Assembly: GCF_900313035.1 (NCBI RefSeq)
Contig: NZ_OMPS01000005.1
Location: 1-61,835, forward strand
DNA from: Ruegeria sp. EL01
Lineage (GTDB): Bacteria; Pseudomonadota; Alphaproteobacteria; Rhodobacterales; Rhodobacteraceae
Direction: 5' to 3'
DNA length: 61,835 nt
Shown: positions 40,728 to 48,377 of the stretch, piece after piece
How positions within the stretch are numbered: the stretch's first letter is position 1
How the letters are laid out: every line of letters begins with the position of its first letter
Made by a program: the position numbers and the translations under genes
Notes under the pieces: model-generated
Database searches by the model: none
Told to the model about the DNA's origin: nothing
Seen by the model: the letters and a program-made list of their open reading frames with translations, nothing else

Positions 40728-41858
40728 ATGTCACGGAGTTACGGGACGGCGCGGCCACTTGCGCGTCGGCATATGCCTACGGGTTACGATGTCTCATTCA
40801 AAGAGTATTCAAAAAAGCGAACCGTGCGGATCCCGGACGATTTTGGACCAAAGCAAGACCTTCGGGGGTTCGAGCCGGAATACGCCAATATCGTCGACTA
40901 TATCGTTCGGATCACGCATCGTATCTGGGAATCTGATCCCCCGCAGGTCGAGTATATCAGCGCTTGCTATGCACCGACCTCGCTGATCTATGATGACTAT
41001 GGATTGCAGACCGGTAACAAGAAGATTATTGCCGACACGCATCATACCACCGGAGCTTTTCCCGACATTGTTCTGGATGCTGAAGAGGTCACTTGGGCCG
41101 GTGACGATGAAGTTGGGTTTCACACCTCGCACCTGACACGGATCATGGGGACGAATACCGGGAGCAGCCGTTATGGAGGGGCCACTGGCAAAAAGGTCAA
41201 CGTCATGGTCATCGCCAATTGCGTGGCCCTTGAGAACGATATTTTCCTCGAGCATGTTCTTTATAACACGTCGGCCATGTTGCAGCAGTTCGGGATCGAT
41301 CTGTGGGAAGAGGCGGACAGGCTGGCCTCTGACCCGCCTCCGGGATGGCCGCGCAGCCAGCAGATCTGGGATGACCTAAGACGGTCCGCTGCGCCTGCGC
41401 ATCCGCTCTCATTGGCCGAACCGGTTGATGGATTTGACGCTGATGCACTTGCGCGACGTCTTCACGACAACATCTGGAATGGCGATATGAGTATGGTGGA
41501 TGCCGACTACGCCCCAGATTTGACCTTTGAGGGGACGACCGCGCGTAAGTTCTCTGGCCGTGCAGCCTATAAGGACTATGTCACCAGCCTGCGCCACGCC
41601 TTTCCTGACCTCTCGCTTCAGGTGGATGAGGTCTACTGGATGGGTAATGAGAACGATGGCTGGTTAATTTCAACCCGCTGGAGCGCCGAAGGCACCCATG
41701 AGGGTGACACGGACACGTACCGTGCAGCGACCGGGGCACCATGTCAGATTTGGGGCATCACGCAGTGGCGCGTCAAGGATGGGCTAGTTGAACAGGAATG
41801 GCAGCTGTTCAACGAGCTTGATCTGATGATGCAGATCGCAAAGGCTCGTCAGGGCTGA
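40728..41858 (+). CDS. Two-domain NTF2/SnoaL-like protein
   Basis: This 376-residue protein follows the permease genes after 43 bp, with AGGAGG-like sequence before the ATG. Domain one contains VRITHRIWESDPPQVEYISA, CYAPTSLIYDDYGLQTGNKK and TGAFPDIVLDAEEVTWAGDD; domain two has IWNGDMSMVDADYAPDLTFE, SLRHAFPDLSLQVDEVYWMG and WGITQWRVKDGLVEQEWQLF. It is the counterpart of the protein at 29380-30351. The second domain looks like a normal SnoaL-type domain. The first 45 residues are basic and without similarity. Reaction unknown. Confidence 0.82.
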   Translation: MSRSYGTARPLARRHMPTGYDVSFKEYSKKRTVRIPDDFGPKQDLRGFEPEYANIVDYIVRITHRIWESDPPQVEYISACYAPTSLIYDDYGLQTGNKKIIADTHHTTGAFPDIVLDAEEVTWAGDDEVGFHTSHLTRIMGTNTGSSRYGGATGKKVNVMVIANCVALENDIFLEHVLYNTSAMLQQFGIDLWEEADRLASDPPPGWPRSQQIWDDLRRSAAPAHPLSLAEPVDGFDADALARRLHDNIWNGDMSMVDADYAPDLTFEGTTARKFSGRAAYKDYVTSLRHAFPDLSLQVDEVYWMGNENDGWLISTRWSAEGTHEGDTDTYRAATGAPCQIWGITQWRVKDGLVEQEWQLFNELDLMMQIAKARQG

Positions 41859-41869
41859 CCTAAACTCCA

Positions 41870-41893
41870 CTCCGCCGGGCACAACCGGCGGAG
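41870..41893 (+). terminator. 9-bp GC hairpin between two NTF2-like genes
   Basis: CTCCGCCGG (41870-41878) pairs with CCGGCGGAG (41885-41893) around a 6-nt loop and is followed by CATTTTC. It lies 11 nt after the stop codon of the first gene and 24 nt before the next start, so it is an intercistronic stem or a leaky terminator. Confidence 0.6.
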
Positions 41894-41917
41894 CATTTTC
41901 AATTCATGAGAAGAAAC

Positions 41918-42910
41918 ATGTCGGACTTACAATCTGCAAAAAACCTGGTGCGGGACTATTTTGAGGCGCTCAACGAAGATCCGGTGGCGGCCGCCAAAAA
42001 GTACTTTGCCCCGGACGCCATCTGGCGCGGTTATCACCCGTTCCATGAAATTCACAACCCGGTCGAGGTTGCGGAACAGTTCTGGAAGCCTTTGCAAAAT
42101 GCGCTTTGCCGTATGCAGCGCCGACTGGATATTTTCATGGCCGGAGAAAACCATCTTGAGGCCGGTGGTGTTTGGGTTGCCTCGATGGGTCATTTGATGG
42201 GCTTGTTCGACGCGCCGTGGCTGAACATCCCCCATACAAACAAGATTGCCATGCTGCGTTATGCCGAATTCCATCTTGTAGAAGGGGACAAGATCACCGA
42301 CACGGCGATGTTCTTTGACATCCCACACCTGATGGCGCAGGCCGGGTTGAACCTGTTTCCCTCGCAAACCGGTGCCCAACTGGTGCAGCCTGGACCGATG
42401 ACTCATACAGGGGTCATGTTCGACGAACAGGACCCGGAGGAAGGGCGCAAAACGCTCGCCGCCATCGAATTCATGATTAACGATATTCGCGACTGGAAAG
42501 GTCGTGAAGAGTTGGGTTTGGAAGAGGAACTGCCGCGCAGCTGGAATGATGACATGATCTGGTGGGGCCCGACCGGAATTGGTGCGGCCTACACGATCGA
42601 ACGCTACATCAAACAACATTCCGGCCCCTTTCGCGATGGGTTGGCCGACCGGACCTTCAATGGTCACATCGCTCGTATCGCTGAAGGTGAGTTTGGTGGA
42701 TTTTTCGGCTGGCCGAACCTGACTCTCAGACCATCTGGAGGGTTCATGGGTATGCCCGCGACTGACAAGCTTAGCGACATGCGTGTGATCGACATGTATC
42801 GCCGCTCGGGCGACAAACTGACCGAGAACTGGATTTTCATCGACCTGCTGCATTTCTGGAACCAACAAGGAACCGATTTGCTCTCACGCATACCGTATAT
42901 GCGTGGTTGA
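41918..42910 (+). CDS. Two-domain NTF2/SnoaL-like protein
   Basis: The start at 41918 (GAGAAG before it) gives 330 residues; an in-frame ATG at 41906 adds four. Domain one has KYFAPDAIWRGYHPFHEIHN and AMLRYAEFHLVEGDKITDTA; domain two has SWNDDMIWWGPTGIGAAYTI, FGGFFGWPNLTLRPSGGFMG and VIDMYRRSGDKLTENWIFID. It is the paralogue of the protein at 32125-33177. It is the last gene of the rightward operon, and a perfect hairpin lies 25 bp after its stop. Confidence 0.82.
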   Translation: MSDLQSAKNLVRDYFEALNEDPVAAAKKYFAPDAIWRGYHPFHEIHNPVEVAEQFWKPLQNALCRMQRRLDIFMAGENHLEAGGVWVASMGHLMGLFDAPWLNIPHTNKIAMLRYAEFHLVEGDKITDTAMFFDIPHLMAQAGLNLFPSQTGAQLVQPGPMTHTGVMFDEQDPEEGRKTLAAIEFMINDIRDWKGREELGLEEELPRSWNDDMIWWGPTGIGAAYTIERYIKQHSGPFRDGLADRTFNGHIARIAEGEFGGFFGWPNLTLRPSGGFMGMPATDKLSDMRVIDMYRRSGDKLTENWIFIDLLHFWNQQGTDLLSRIPYMRG

Positions 42911-42934
42911 ACGGCCTATCCCGCAAACCAAATG

Positions 42935-42960
42935 GACGCCGCATTTCCGTATGCGGCGTC
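42935..42960 (+). terminator. Terminator-like hairpin at the end of the importer operon
   Basis: GACGCCGCAT (42935-42944) and ATGCGGCGTC (42951-42960) form a perfect 10-bp stem with a 6-nt loop after the last gene of the rightward operon. There is no long T-run, so it may be an RNA-stabilising end or a weak intrinsic terminator. Confidence 0.6.
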
Positions 42961-43387
42961 AACACTGCCGATGAACGCGTTTTCTGCTTACAATACCTCG
43001 GTTTTTTTGCCGCTCGCGCGGGAACACAAACAGCCCCGATCCCAGAATGTGGGTAATGCCACCCATCCGGGCAGGCCCGGTCCTTCCCAAATCAGCCGGC
43101 CCCAAACTATGGCTGGCGGCTGCGGAGACGATCAGCACACGCCTTCAAATGGCCGGTAACACGGGTCCATGAGCAGGTCAGCCCGTTTGCGACGCACGGG
43201 AAATCGGTCTTCCGATCTGGGTCCGACGGGCGCCATTTGCCCGGCCGAAAGTGATTGCTCGCCAAGGCTGCGTCGATCAGTAACAGAACGATCTACATCT
43301 GTTGACTTTCATGGTTCTACCACAATGCTTGTTGGGACCAGCTGGAGGGTGGGTGTGCAAGCAAAAGGGTTCATCAAAGGACGGCCA
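42961..43387. other. Gene-free stretch before the lactonase-like gene
   Basis: No convincing gene is seen in these 427 bp. An open frame in phase with the lactonase-like gene extends upstream to 43169, but its product is rich in R, S and T and lacks similarity, so it is taken as leader DNA. On the minus strand a short stretch with A/V/L-rich coding may be decayed membrane-protein DNA, but I cannot name it. Confidence 0.35.
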
Positions 43388-44110
43388 ATGACGCTGTCAG
43401 TTCTGGACTACGGATTGTTCAAGGTTCATGCTGGTGATCGTGTCATTGGGATCTGCGGTTTCGTGATTTGCACGGATGCTGGTGAAACCATTCTGATCGA
43501 TACAGGTTTCCCCGAAAAATATGCGATGGACAAAGGGGCCGCCTCAACAGAAGATCGGCTGTACGAATTTGGGGAGGTGCTTGAATGTGGGCCGGAAAAC
43601 CTGCCCAAAGCGCAGCTTGCCAAGTTAGGGCTGACATCCGGGGATATAACTCTGCACATCTGCACCCATTCCCACATAGATCACGTGGGCGGGCTGGGTT
43701 CATTCACCGGTGTCCCGATCTTGATTTCAGCGCATGAGCGTGCGCTGCCTCGGCCCTTATATTGGGGTGACGCTCGACCATTGGACTGGCCAGATGGTGA
43801 CTACCTTAAGGTCGACGGCGATGTTCTGGTGGGGCCGGGGTTGCAGGTGCTGGCCGCACCGGGCCATGCGCCAGGGCAGATTGCGCTGATGGTCGAGTTG
43901 CCGTCTGGTCCAATCTTACTGACAAGCGACGCCATTTCGCGTCCGGCGGAAATTGAAGAAGAATTCGCAGGGTCCTGGGATCAAGCGGCGGCCATTGCCA
44001 GCGCAGACCGATTGATGAAGTTGGCCGGCAGGTGTGGTGCGTTTGTGATTTTTGGCCACTGCCCGGACCAATGGCCCAAGCTCCGAAAAGCACCAGATGT
44101 TTATGATTGA
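43388..44110 (+). CDS. Metallo-beta-lactamase-fold hydrolase, lactonase-like
   Basis: The ATG at 43388, preceded by AAAGGA, gives 240 residues. The metal-binding motif is CTHSHIDHVGG (HxHxDH), with further ligands His in VLAAPGHAPGQIALM, Asp in LLTSDAISRP and His near the end in VIFGHCPDQW. The layout, with LIDTGFPEKY near the N-terminus, is like AttM/AiiA-type N-acyl-homoserine lactonases. The family also includes other lactonases and esterases, so the substrate may be a sugar lactone of the neighbouring pathway instead of a signal molecule. Confidence 0.88.
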   Translation: MTLSVLDYGLFKVHAGDRVIGICGFVICTDAGETILIDTGFPEKYAMDKGAASTEDRLYEFGEVLECGPENLPKAQLAKLGLTSGDITLHICTHSHIDHVGGLGSFTGVPILISAHERALPRPLYWGDARPLDWPDGDYLKVDGDVLVGPGLQVLAAPGHAPGQIALMVELPSGPILLTSDAISRPAEIEEEFAGSWDQAAAIASADRLMKLAGRCGAFVIFGHCPDQWPKLRKAPDVYD

Positions 44111-44284
44111 AGCATTGCTGGGATGCCATCTTTGTCAGAGGGCTATGCTTTCGTTCGGCGCTAGTTGGACCGACGACGGTTTTCTTTCGCAGAAGGCGTT
44201 CTTGGGGGCGTGCACAGATTGCGTTCGACCCCTCTACACCTGCACGAATTCTGGTGTTACGGATGTGTCGTCGGGAGGGCGAAA

Positions 44285-46180
44285 TTGGACGTTACCGAAC
44301 AGCGGATAAAGGCGATGACAACTGCGGGGCTAAACCTGATTGGCCAGGCGCTGTCCATCTATGACAGTAAGTTGCATCTCGTACTCAGCAATCGACGTTT
44401 TCAAGAGATGTTCAGCCTGCCGGATGACCTCGTGAAGCCGGGCGCTTTGTTTCGCGACACCATTCACTATCTGGCCGACCGCGGTGAGTATGGTGAGGAT
44501 GGCAGTATCGAGGAGATGGTCGAGCTGCGTGTGAAACAGGCGCTGGCCTTTGAACCCCATTACATGGAACGTGTACGGCCAAATGGTCAAGTGCTGTCAG
44601 TAGAAGGCGCTCCACTGCCGCAGGGCGGTTGGGTCGCGGTCTACACCGACATTACCGCGACACAGCGAGCAGAAAACCTGCTGCGGGCGCGGTCCGAAGA
44701 ACTATCAGATCAATTACTCAGTCACGCCGAAGAACTGTCAGCCACCAACAGAAAGTTGGCGGCAACCAATTCAGCGCTGGAAGAGGCCAAACGGGAGCTC
44801 ACCGAAATCGAAGCGCGGACGCGGATGACGACCGAGATGATGCCTGCCCATATTGCGCATCTGGATGCTGATGGGCGGTATGACTATTCGAACCGCCGCC
44901 TTAGCTCAGTCATGCCGGGACGCCCGTCCGAGATTCTTGGTCTCCATATTTCCGAAGCGCTAGGAGTCAACGCCTTTGCCCGTGTCGAATCCTATTTGCG
45001 GAAAGCCTACGAGGGCGAAACATCCGTTTTTGAATTCACCGAGGATCAGGATTCCCGTCGCATTCGGGTTTCTTTTACACCCGACAGGGCAGGGGGCGTC
45101 TATGTGATGTCTGTGGATATCACCGAAGAAACACAAGCTCGCGTTGCCCTGCAACAGACGCGGCGTCGGGCGATGGCTGCGCAGATGACCAGTGGATTGG
45201 CGCATGATTTTTCCAACTTGCTGACAATTATCCTCGGCATGCAAGCCCGTTTGGATAAAATGGATATTCCTGATGAAGCATGCGAATTGGTCGCGGCGAC
45301 TCAGCAGACCGCGCGCAGGGGTGGCCAGTTGTTGAACCGTATCGCAGACATGACAGGAAACCGGACCCCGCAGCCACAATCAACAGATATGCGGGGTTTG
45401 CTAGAGGACCTGCGGATTCTGGCGACGCCATCACTACCACGCGGTGTCGGATTGTCGGTTGTGAACAACCTACCTGACCAAGCTTTGATGCTGGATCCGG
45501 GGATGTTGCAAGATGCGTTGCTTAACCTCGTTCTGAACGCGCGCGATGCCTGTGGCCGATCTGGTCAAATCACCGTAAGTGCCCACGCCGTCGGCGCAAT
45601 CTGGGTTGAGATCACAGTGTCCGATACTGGCCCCGGATTTTCTTCCGAAGCGTTGGAAAAGGCACTGAACCCGTTTTTTACGACGAAAGGTAACGACGGG
45701 TCAGGACTGGGCTTACCTATGGTCTACGACACGGTGAAATTGGCGGGTGGTGATCTGAACCTTCGAAACACCCCTTCCGGGGCATCCGTTGTTCTGCGGT
45801 TACCATATCGTCCAGCCCCACCCGAACAGGACGGGCTTGTGCTTTTGGTGGAGGACAATGATGATCTTCGCGGTGAGTTCCGCAACATGTTGGTGGATTT
45901 AGGCTTTTCGGTGATCGAAGCAACCTCGGTTGACGAAGCGTTGGCCCTTACGACGAACATTGAAGACATTGCCTTGGTTCTATCCGATATTCGATTGGAA
46001 GGAACAGCCACAGGTCTTAACCTATTGGAGCAGGTGAAAACTGGATTGCCGTGTATATTGATGACGTCGTTGCCCTTTTCCGATCCGCTGCATCGACAAG
46101 CATTGGCTGTCGCGCCGGTCTTGCGCAAACCGTTTTCGCAGGCTCAGTTGTCGGCCCTTATCCGAACTGAAGCCGCATGA
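44285..46180 (+). CDS. Hybrid PAS sensor histidine kinase with receiver domain
   Basis: I place the start at TTG 44285, after GGGAGG at good spacing; an ATG at 44314 is alternative. The 631-residue protein has a PAS domain of the PAS-7 type (LNLIGQALSIYDSKLHLVLS, RRFQEMFSLPDDLV), then a coiled coil (ENLLRARSEELSDQLLSHAE) and a second PAS (about residues 200-315). The kinase core follows, with H-box SGLAHDFSNLLTIILG, N-box ALLNLVLNARDACG and G-boxes SDTGPGFSS and GSGLGLPMVYD. A receiver domain lies at the C-terminus (LLVEDNDDLRGEF, Asp in LVLSDIRLEG). There are no membrane helices, so it is a cytoplasmic sensor. It overlaps the regulator gene by 4 bp. Confidence 0.93.
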   Translation: MDVTEQRIKAMTTAGLNLIGQALSIYDSKLHLVLSNRRFQEMFSLPDDLVKPGALFRDTIHYLADRGEYGEDGSIEEMVELRVKQALAFEPHYMERVRPNGQVLSVEGAPLPQGGWVAVYTDITATQRAENLLRARSEELSDQLLSHAEELSATNRKLAATNSALEEAKRELTEIEARTRMTTEMMPAHIAHLDADGRYDYSNRRLSSVMPGRPSEILGLHISEALGVNAFARVESYLRKAYEGETSVFEFTEDQDSRRIRVSFTPDRAGGVYVMSVDITEETQARVALQQTRRRAMAAQMTSGLAHDFSNLLTIILGMQARLDKMDIPDEACELVAATQQTARRGGQLLNRIADMTGNRTPQPQSTDMRGLLEDLRILATPSLPRGVGLSVVNNLPDQALMLDPGMLQDALLNLVLNARDACGRSGQITVSAHAVGAIWVEITVSDTGPGFSSEALEKALNPFFTTKGNDGSGLGLPMVYDTVKLAGGDLNLRNTPSGASVVLRLPYRPAPPEQDGLVLLVEDNDDLRGEFRNMLVDLGFSVIEATSVDEALALTTNIEDIALVLSDIRLEGTATGLNLLEQVKTGLPCILMTSLPFSDPLHRQALAVAPVLRKPFSQAQLSALIRTEAA

Positions 46181-46881
46181 TGTCGCAACCGCTGATAACC
46201 ATTCTTGATGACGAACCTGAAATCCGGCGCATCCTGACGGACGCCCTGGAAGAAGCTGGATTTCGCACGCAGAGCTTCTCTCGGGCGCGGGAATTTGAGG
46301 CAGCGTTAAACCGTGTCACACCGGACGTGTGCTTGGTTGATCTCTCCCTACCAGATACGGATGGGCTGGCCCTGGTTCACAGACTGGCCTTGGAACAGGG
46401 CGCGGCCGTTATTATCATTTCGGGCCGAGCCCAGGTTCAGGATCGTGTGACAGGACTGGAATTGGGCGCTGACGACTACATCACCAAACCCTTCGATCCG
46501 GTAGAGGTTGTTGCGCGTGTCCGTGCCAGGCTGCGTTCACCGCGCAGTCAATCCTCGCAGTCGGATATCGTCGAATTCAACGGTTGGACAGCATATTTTG
46601 ATCGCTACATCCTCGAGGATGGTGACGGCACGCAAACACCGTTCAGCCACGCAGAGGGAGAAGTACTGCGCTTGTTTTTGGAAAGCCCGAAACGGTTGAT
46701 TAGCCGCAGCCAGATGCAAGAGTCGCTGGGTGGCGCGGCCGGCGATAGTTTCGACCGCGCAATGGATGTGCGCATTTCAAGATTGCGGACAAAACTTGGT
46801 GAAGACCCCAAAAACCCGCGCCTGATCAAAACCATTTATGGGGCTGGATATATTTTCCTGGGCGACGTGAAATGGCTGTGA
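46177..46881 (+). CDS. OmpR-family response regulator
   Basis: This 234-residue regulator has a receiver domain (ITILDDEPEIRRILTDALEE; phospho-acceptor Asp in CLVDLSLPDTDG; Thr/Ser in IIISGRA; Lys in DYITKPFDP) and a C-terminal winged helix (HAEGEVLRLFLESPKRLISR, AMDVRISRLRTKLGED, IKTIYGAGYIFLG). It is the cognate partner of the overlapping hybrid kinase. Targets are unknown; the lactonase-like gene upstream and the secretion locus downstream are the nearest candidates. Confidence 0.94.
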   Translation: MMSQPLITILDDEPEIRRILTDALEEAGFRTQSFSRAREFEAALNRVTPDVCLVDLSLPDTDGLALVHRLALEQGAAVIIISGRAQVQDRVTGLELGADDYITKPFDPVEVVARVRARLRSPRSQSSQSDIVEFNGWTAYFDRYILEDGDGTQTPFSHAEGEVLRLFLESPKRLISRSQMQESLGGAAGDSFDRAMDVRISRLRTKLGEDPKNPRLIKTIYGAGYIFLGDVKWL

Positions 46882-47066
46882 GTAGATCTTGGTTTTTGAT
46901 TGGTATTTAGGTCTTCAGAACGTTTTAACTTGACGGTCCGCTTGTGGCGGGAACTGCAAACGGTTTGCCCTTATTGTTGTAGGCCAAATTCGGGCAGAGA
47001 CACTCAGCCCGTGCCCCAATTGATCCACCCAGAGGCGGGCATCGAAAAACTCCGCTGAACGTCGTT

Positions 47067-48377
47067 CTACTCACGCAGTGCACGGTCTTTTATTTTCACA
47101 ACTGGTTGCACCAAGTAATCCAAAACCGATTTGCGACCGGACAATATATCCACCTCGGTGATCATTCCGGGAATGATTTCAACAGCGATTCCATTTGCGT
47201 CGAGCATTGTGTCGCTGGTTCGGATTTCAACAATGAAAACCTCCTCGTCATTCCGCTCGGATCTTGTGATCGTATCAGCGCCGATCCGAACGATTTCTCC
47301 GTCCAGTCCCCCATATCTTGCAAAGTCATACGCTGTGATCTTCACTTTGACCGGCTGACCCGCCCGTAAGAAAGCGATGTCTTCAGGTCGGACATAGGCC
47401 TCGACCAATAGCGTTTCGTCCAAGGGGACAACTTCGATAAGGTCCTCTCCGCTTCGAGCCAGACCGCCGATAGTCGTGCGATGTATCCGGTTCACGACTC
47501 CACGAACCGGAGAGCGGACCTGAGCACGCGCCGCCCGATCGCGCAAAGCCGGCAGCATAGGTTGCAGTGCCGCGAGCTCGGCAGTCGCAAAGGCCAGATC
47601 AGTTAGCGCAGCGCTGCGAAAGCGACTGCGGGTGGCCCTGATCCGGTCGTCGATTTCATCCAAACCGGTTTTCAATCTGTTGGTTACGGCTTTGGCTCGG
47701 ACTTTTCGGCCTTTCCATTCAGCTTCGCTGCGACGCAATGCCAGCAGGGTTGTGGCCGGTTCCATATGACGTTCAACCAAAGGGGCCATGATGGCCCGTT
47801 CCTCGGCCAAAACTTTGAGCGTTTCATCCGCTGTGACCTGATCAACCAGACCTTCTTCGTATTCACGATGCCGTTGCTGTCTTTGACGTTCCAAAATGGC
47901 GATTTCCGCCTCCAGTTCCGCCTGGCGCCCTTGGTACAAAGCGATTTCTGACCGCACCACGGCCCCCGCGCCTTCGATCAGGTCGTCATCGAACTCAAGT
48001 TTGGTGCCGTCGATTTCTGCCTGTAAACGCTGGGTCCGCGCCATGAGGCCGAATGCGCGCTGTTGTTCCTGGCTAAGCTGGCTGTCGATCTGTGTCGTAT
48101 CAAGCTCCATCAGCAAGGCGCCTTTGTCGACCACTTGGCCCTCTCGAACATAAACTGATTGCAGCACACCAGGCTCGGTTGCCTCGATCAGTTGTACGTC
48201 TCCTGAAGGTACAATCCGGCCATCCACGCGTGTGACATCATCCAGCTCGGTCAAATACGCCCATGTTCCAGCCGCCAGCAGACAAGACAGAACCACCAGA
48301 AGCAGAAGCGAGCCCCTTAGTGGTGAACCACCACGCATATCACGCGCCAACGTAGCCAAGTCAGGATGCCGCGACAT
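47067..48377 (-). CDS. Type I secretion membrane-fusion protein (HlyD family)
   Basis: This 436-residue adaptor has one N-terminal membrane helix (LRGSLLLLVVLSCLLAAGTW). A lipoyl/barrel half follows (DDVTRVDGRIVPSGDVQLIE, VREGQVVDKGALLMELDTTQ), then a long coiled-coil hairpin (about residues 105-265), and the second half with VRSPVRGVVNRIHRTTIGGL and a C-terminal beta-barrel. It bridges the inner-membrane ABC exporter and the TolC-like protein. It overlaps the exporter gene by 17 bp. Confidence 0.94.
   Translation of the reverse strand: MSRHPDLATLARDMRGGSPLRGSLLLLVVLSCLLAAGTWAYLTELDDVTRVDGRIVPSGDVQLIEATEPGVLQSVYVREGQVVDKGALLMELDTTQIDSQLSQEQQRAFGLMARTQRLQAEIDGTKLEFDDDLIEGAGAVVRSEIALYQGRQAELEAEIAILERQRQQRHREYEEGLVDQVTADETLKVLAEERAIMAPLVERHMEPATTLLALRRSEAEWKGRKVRAKAVTNRLKTGLDEIDDRIRATRSRFRSAALTDLAFATAELAALQPMLPALRDRAARAQVRSPVRGVVNRIHRTTIGGLARSGEDLIEVVPLDETLLVEAYVRPEDIAFLRAGQPVKVKITAYDFARYGGLDGEIVRIGADTITRSERNDEEVFIVEIRTSDTMLDANGIAVEIIPGMITEVDILSGRKSVLDYLVQPVVKIKDRALRE

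Noticed and set aside
41927..42868. Leftward 313-residue frame opposite an NTF2-like gene
   Set aside because: It mirrors codon periodicity of the real gene; no ribosome site or family similarity.
43169..43387. Upstream extension of the lactonase-like protein
   Set aside because: The extra 73 residues have no similarity to the family, and the ATG at 43388 has a proper ribosome site.
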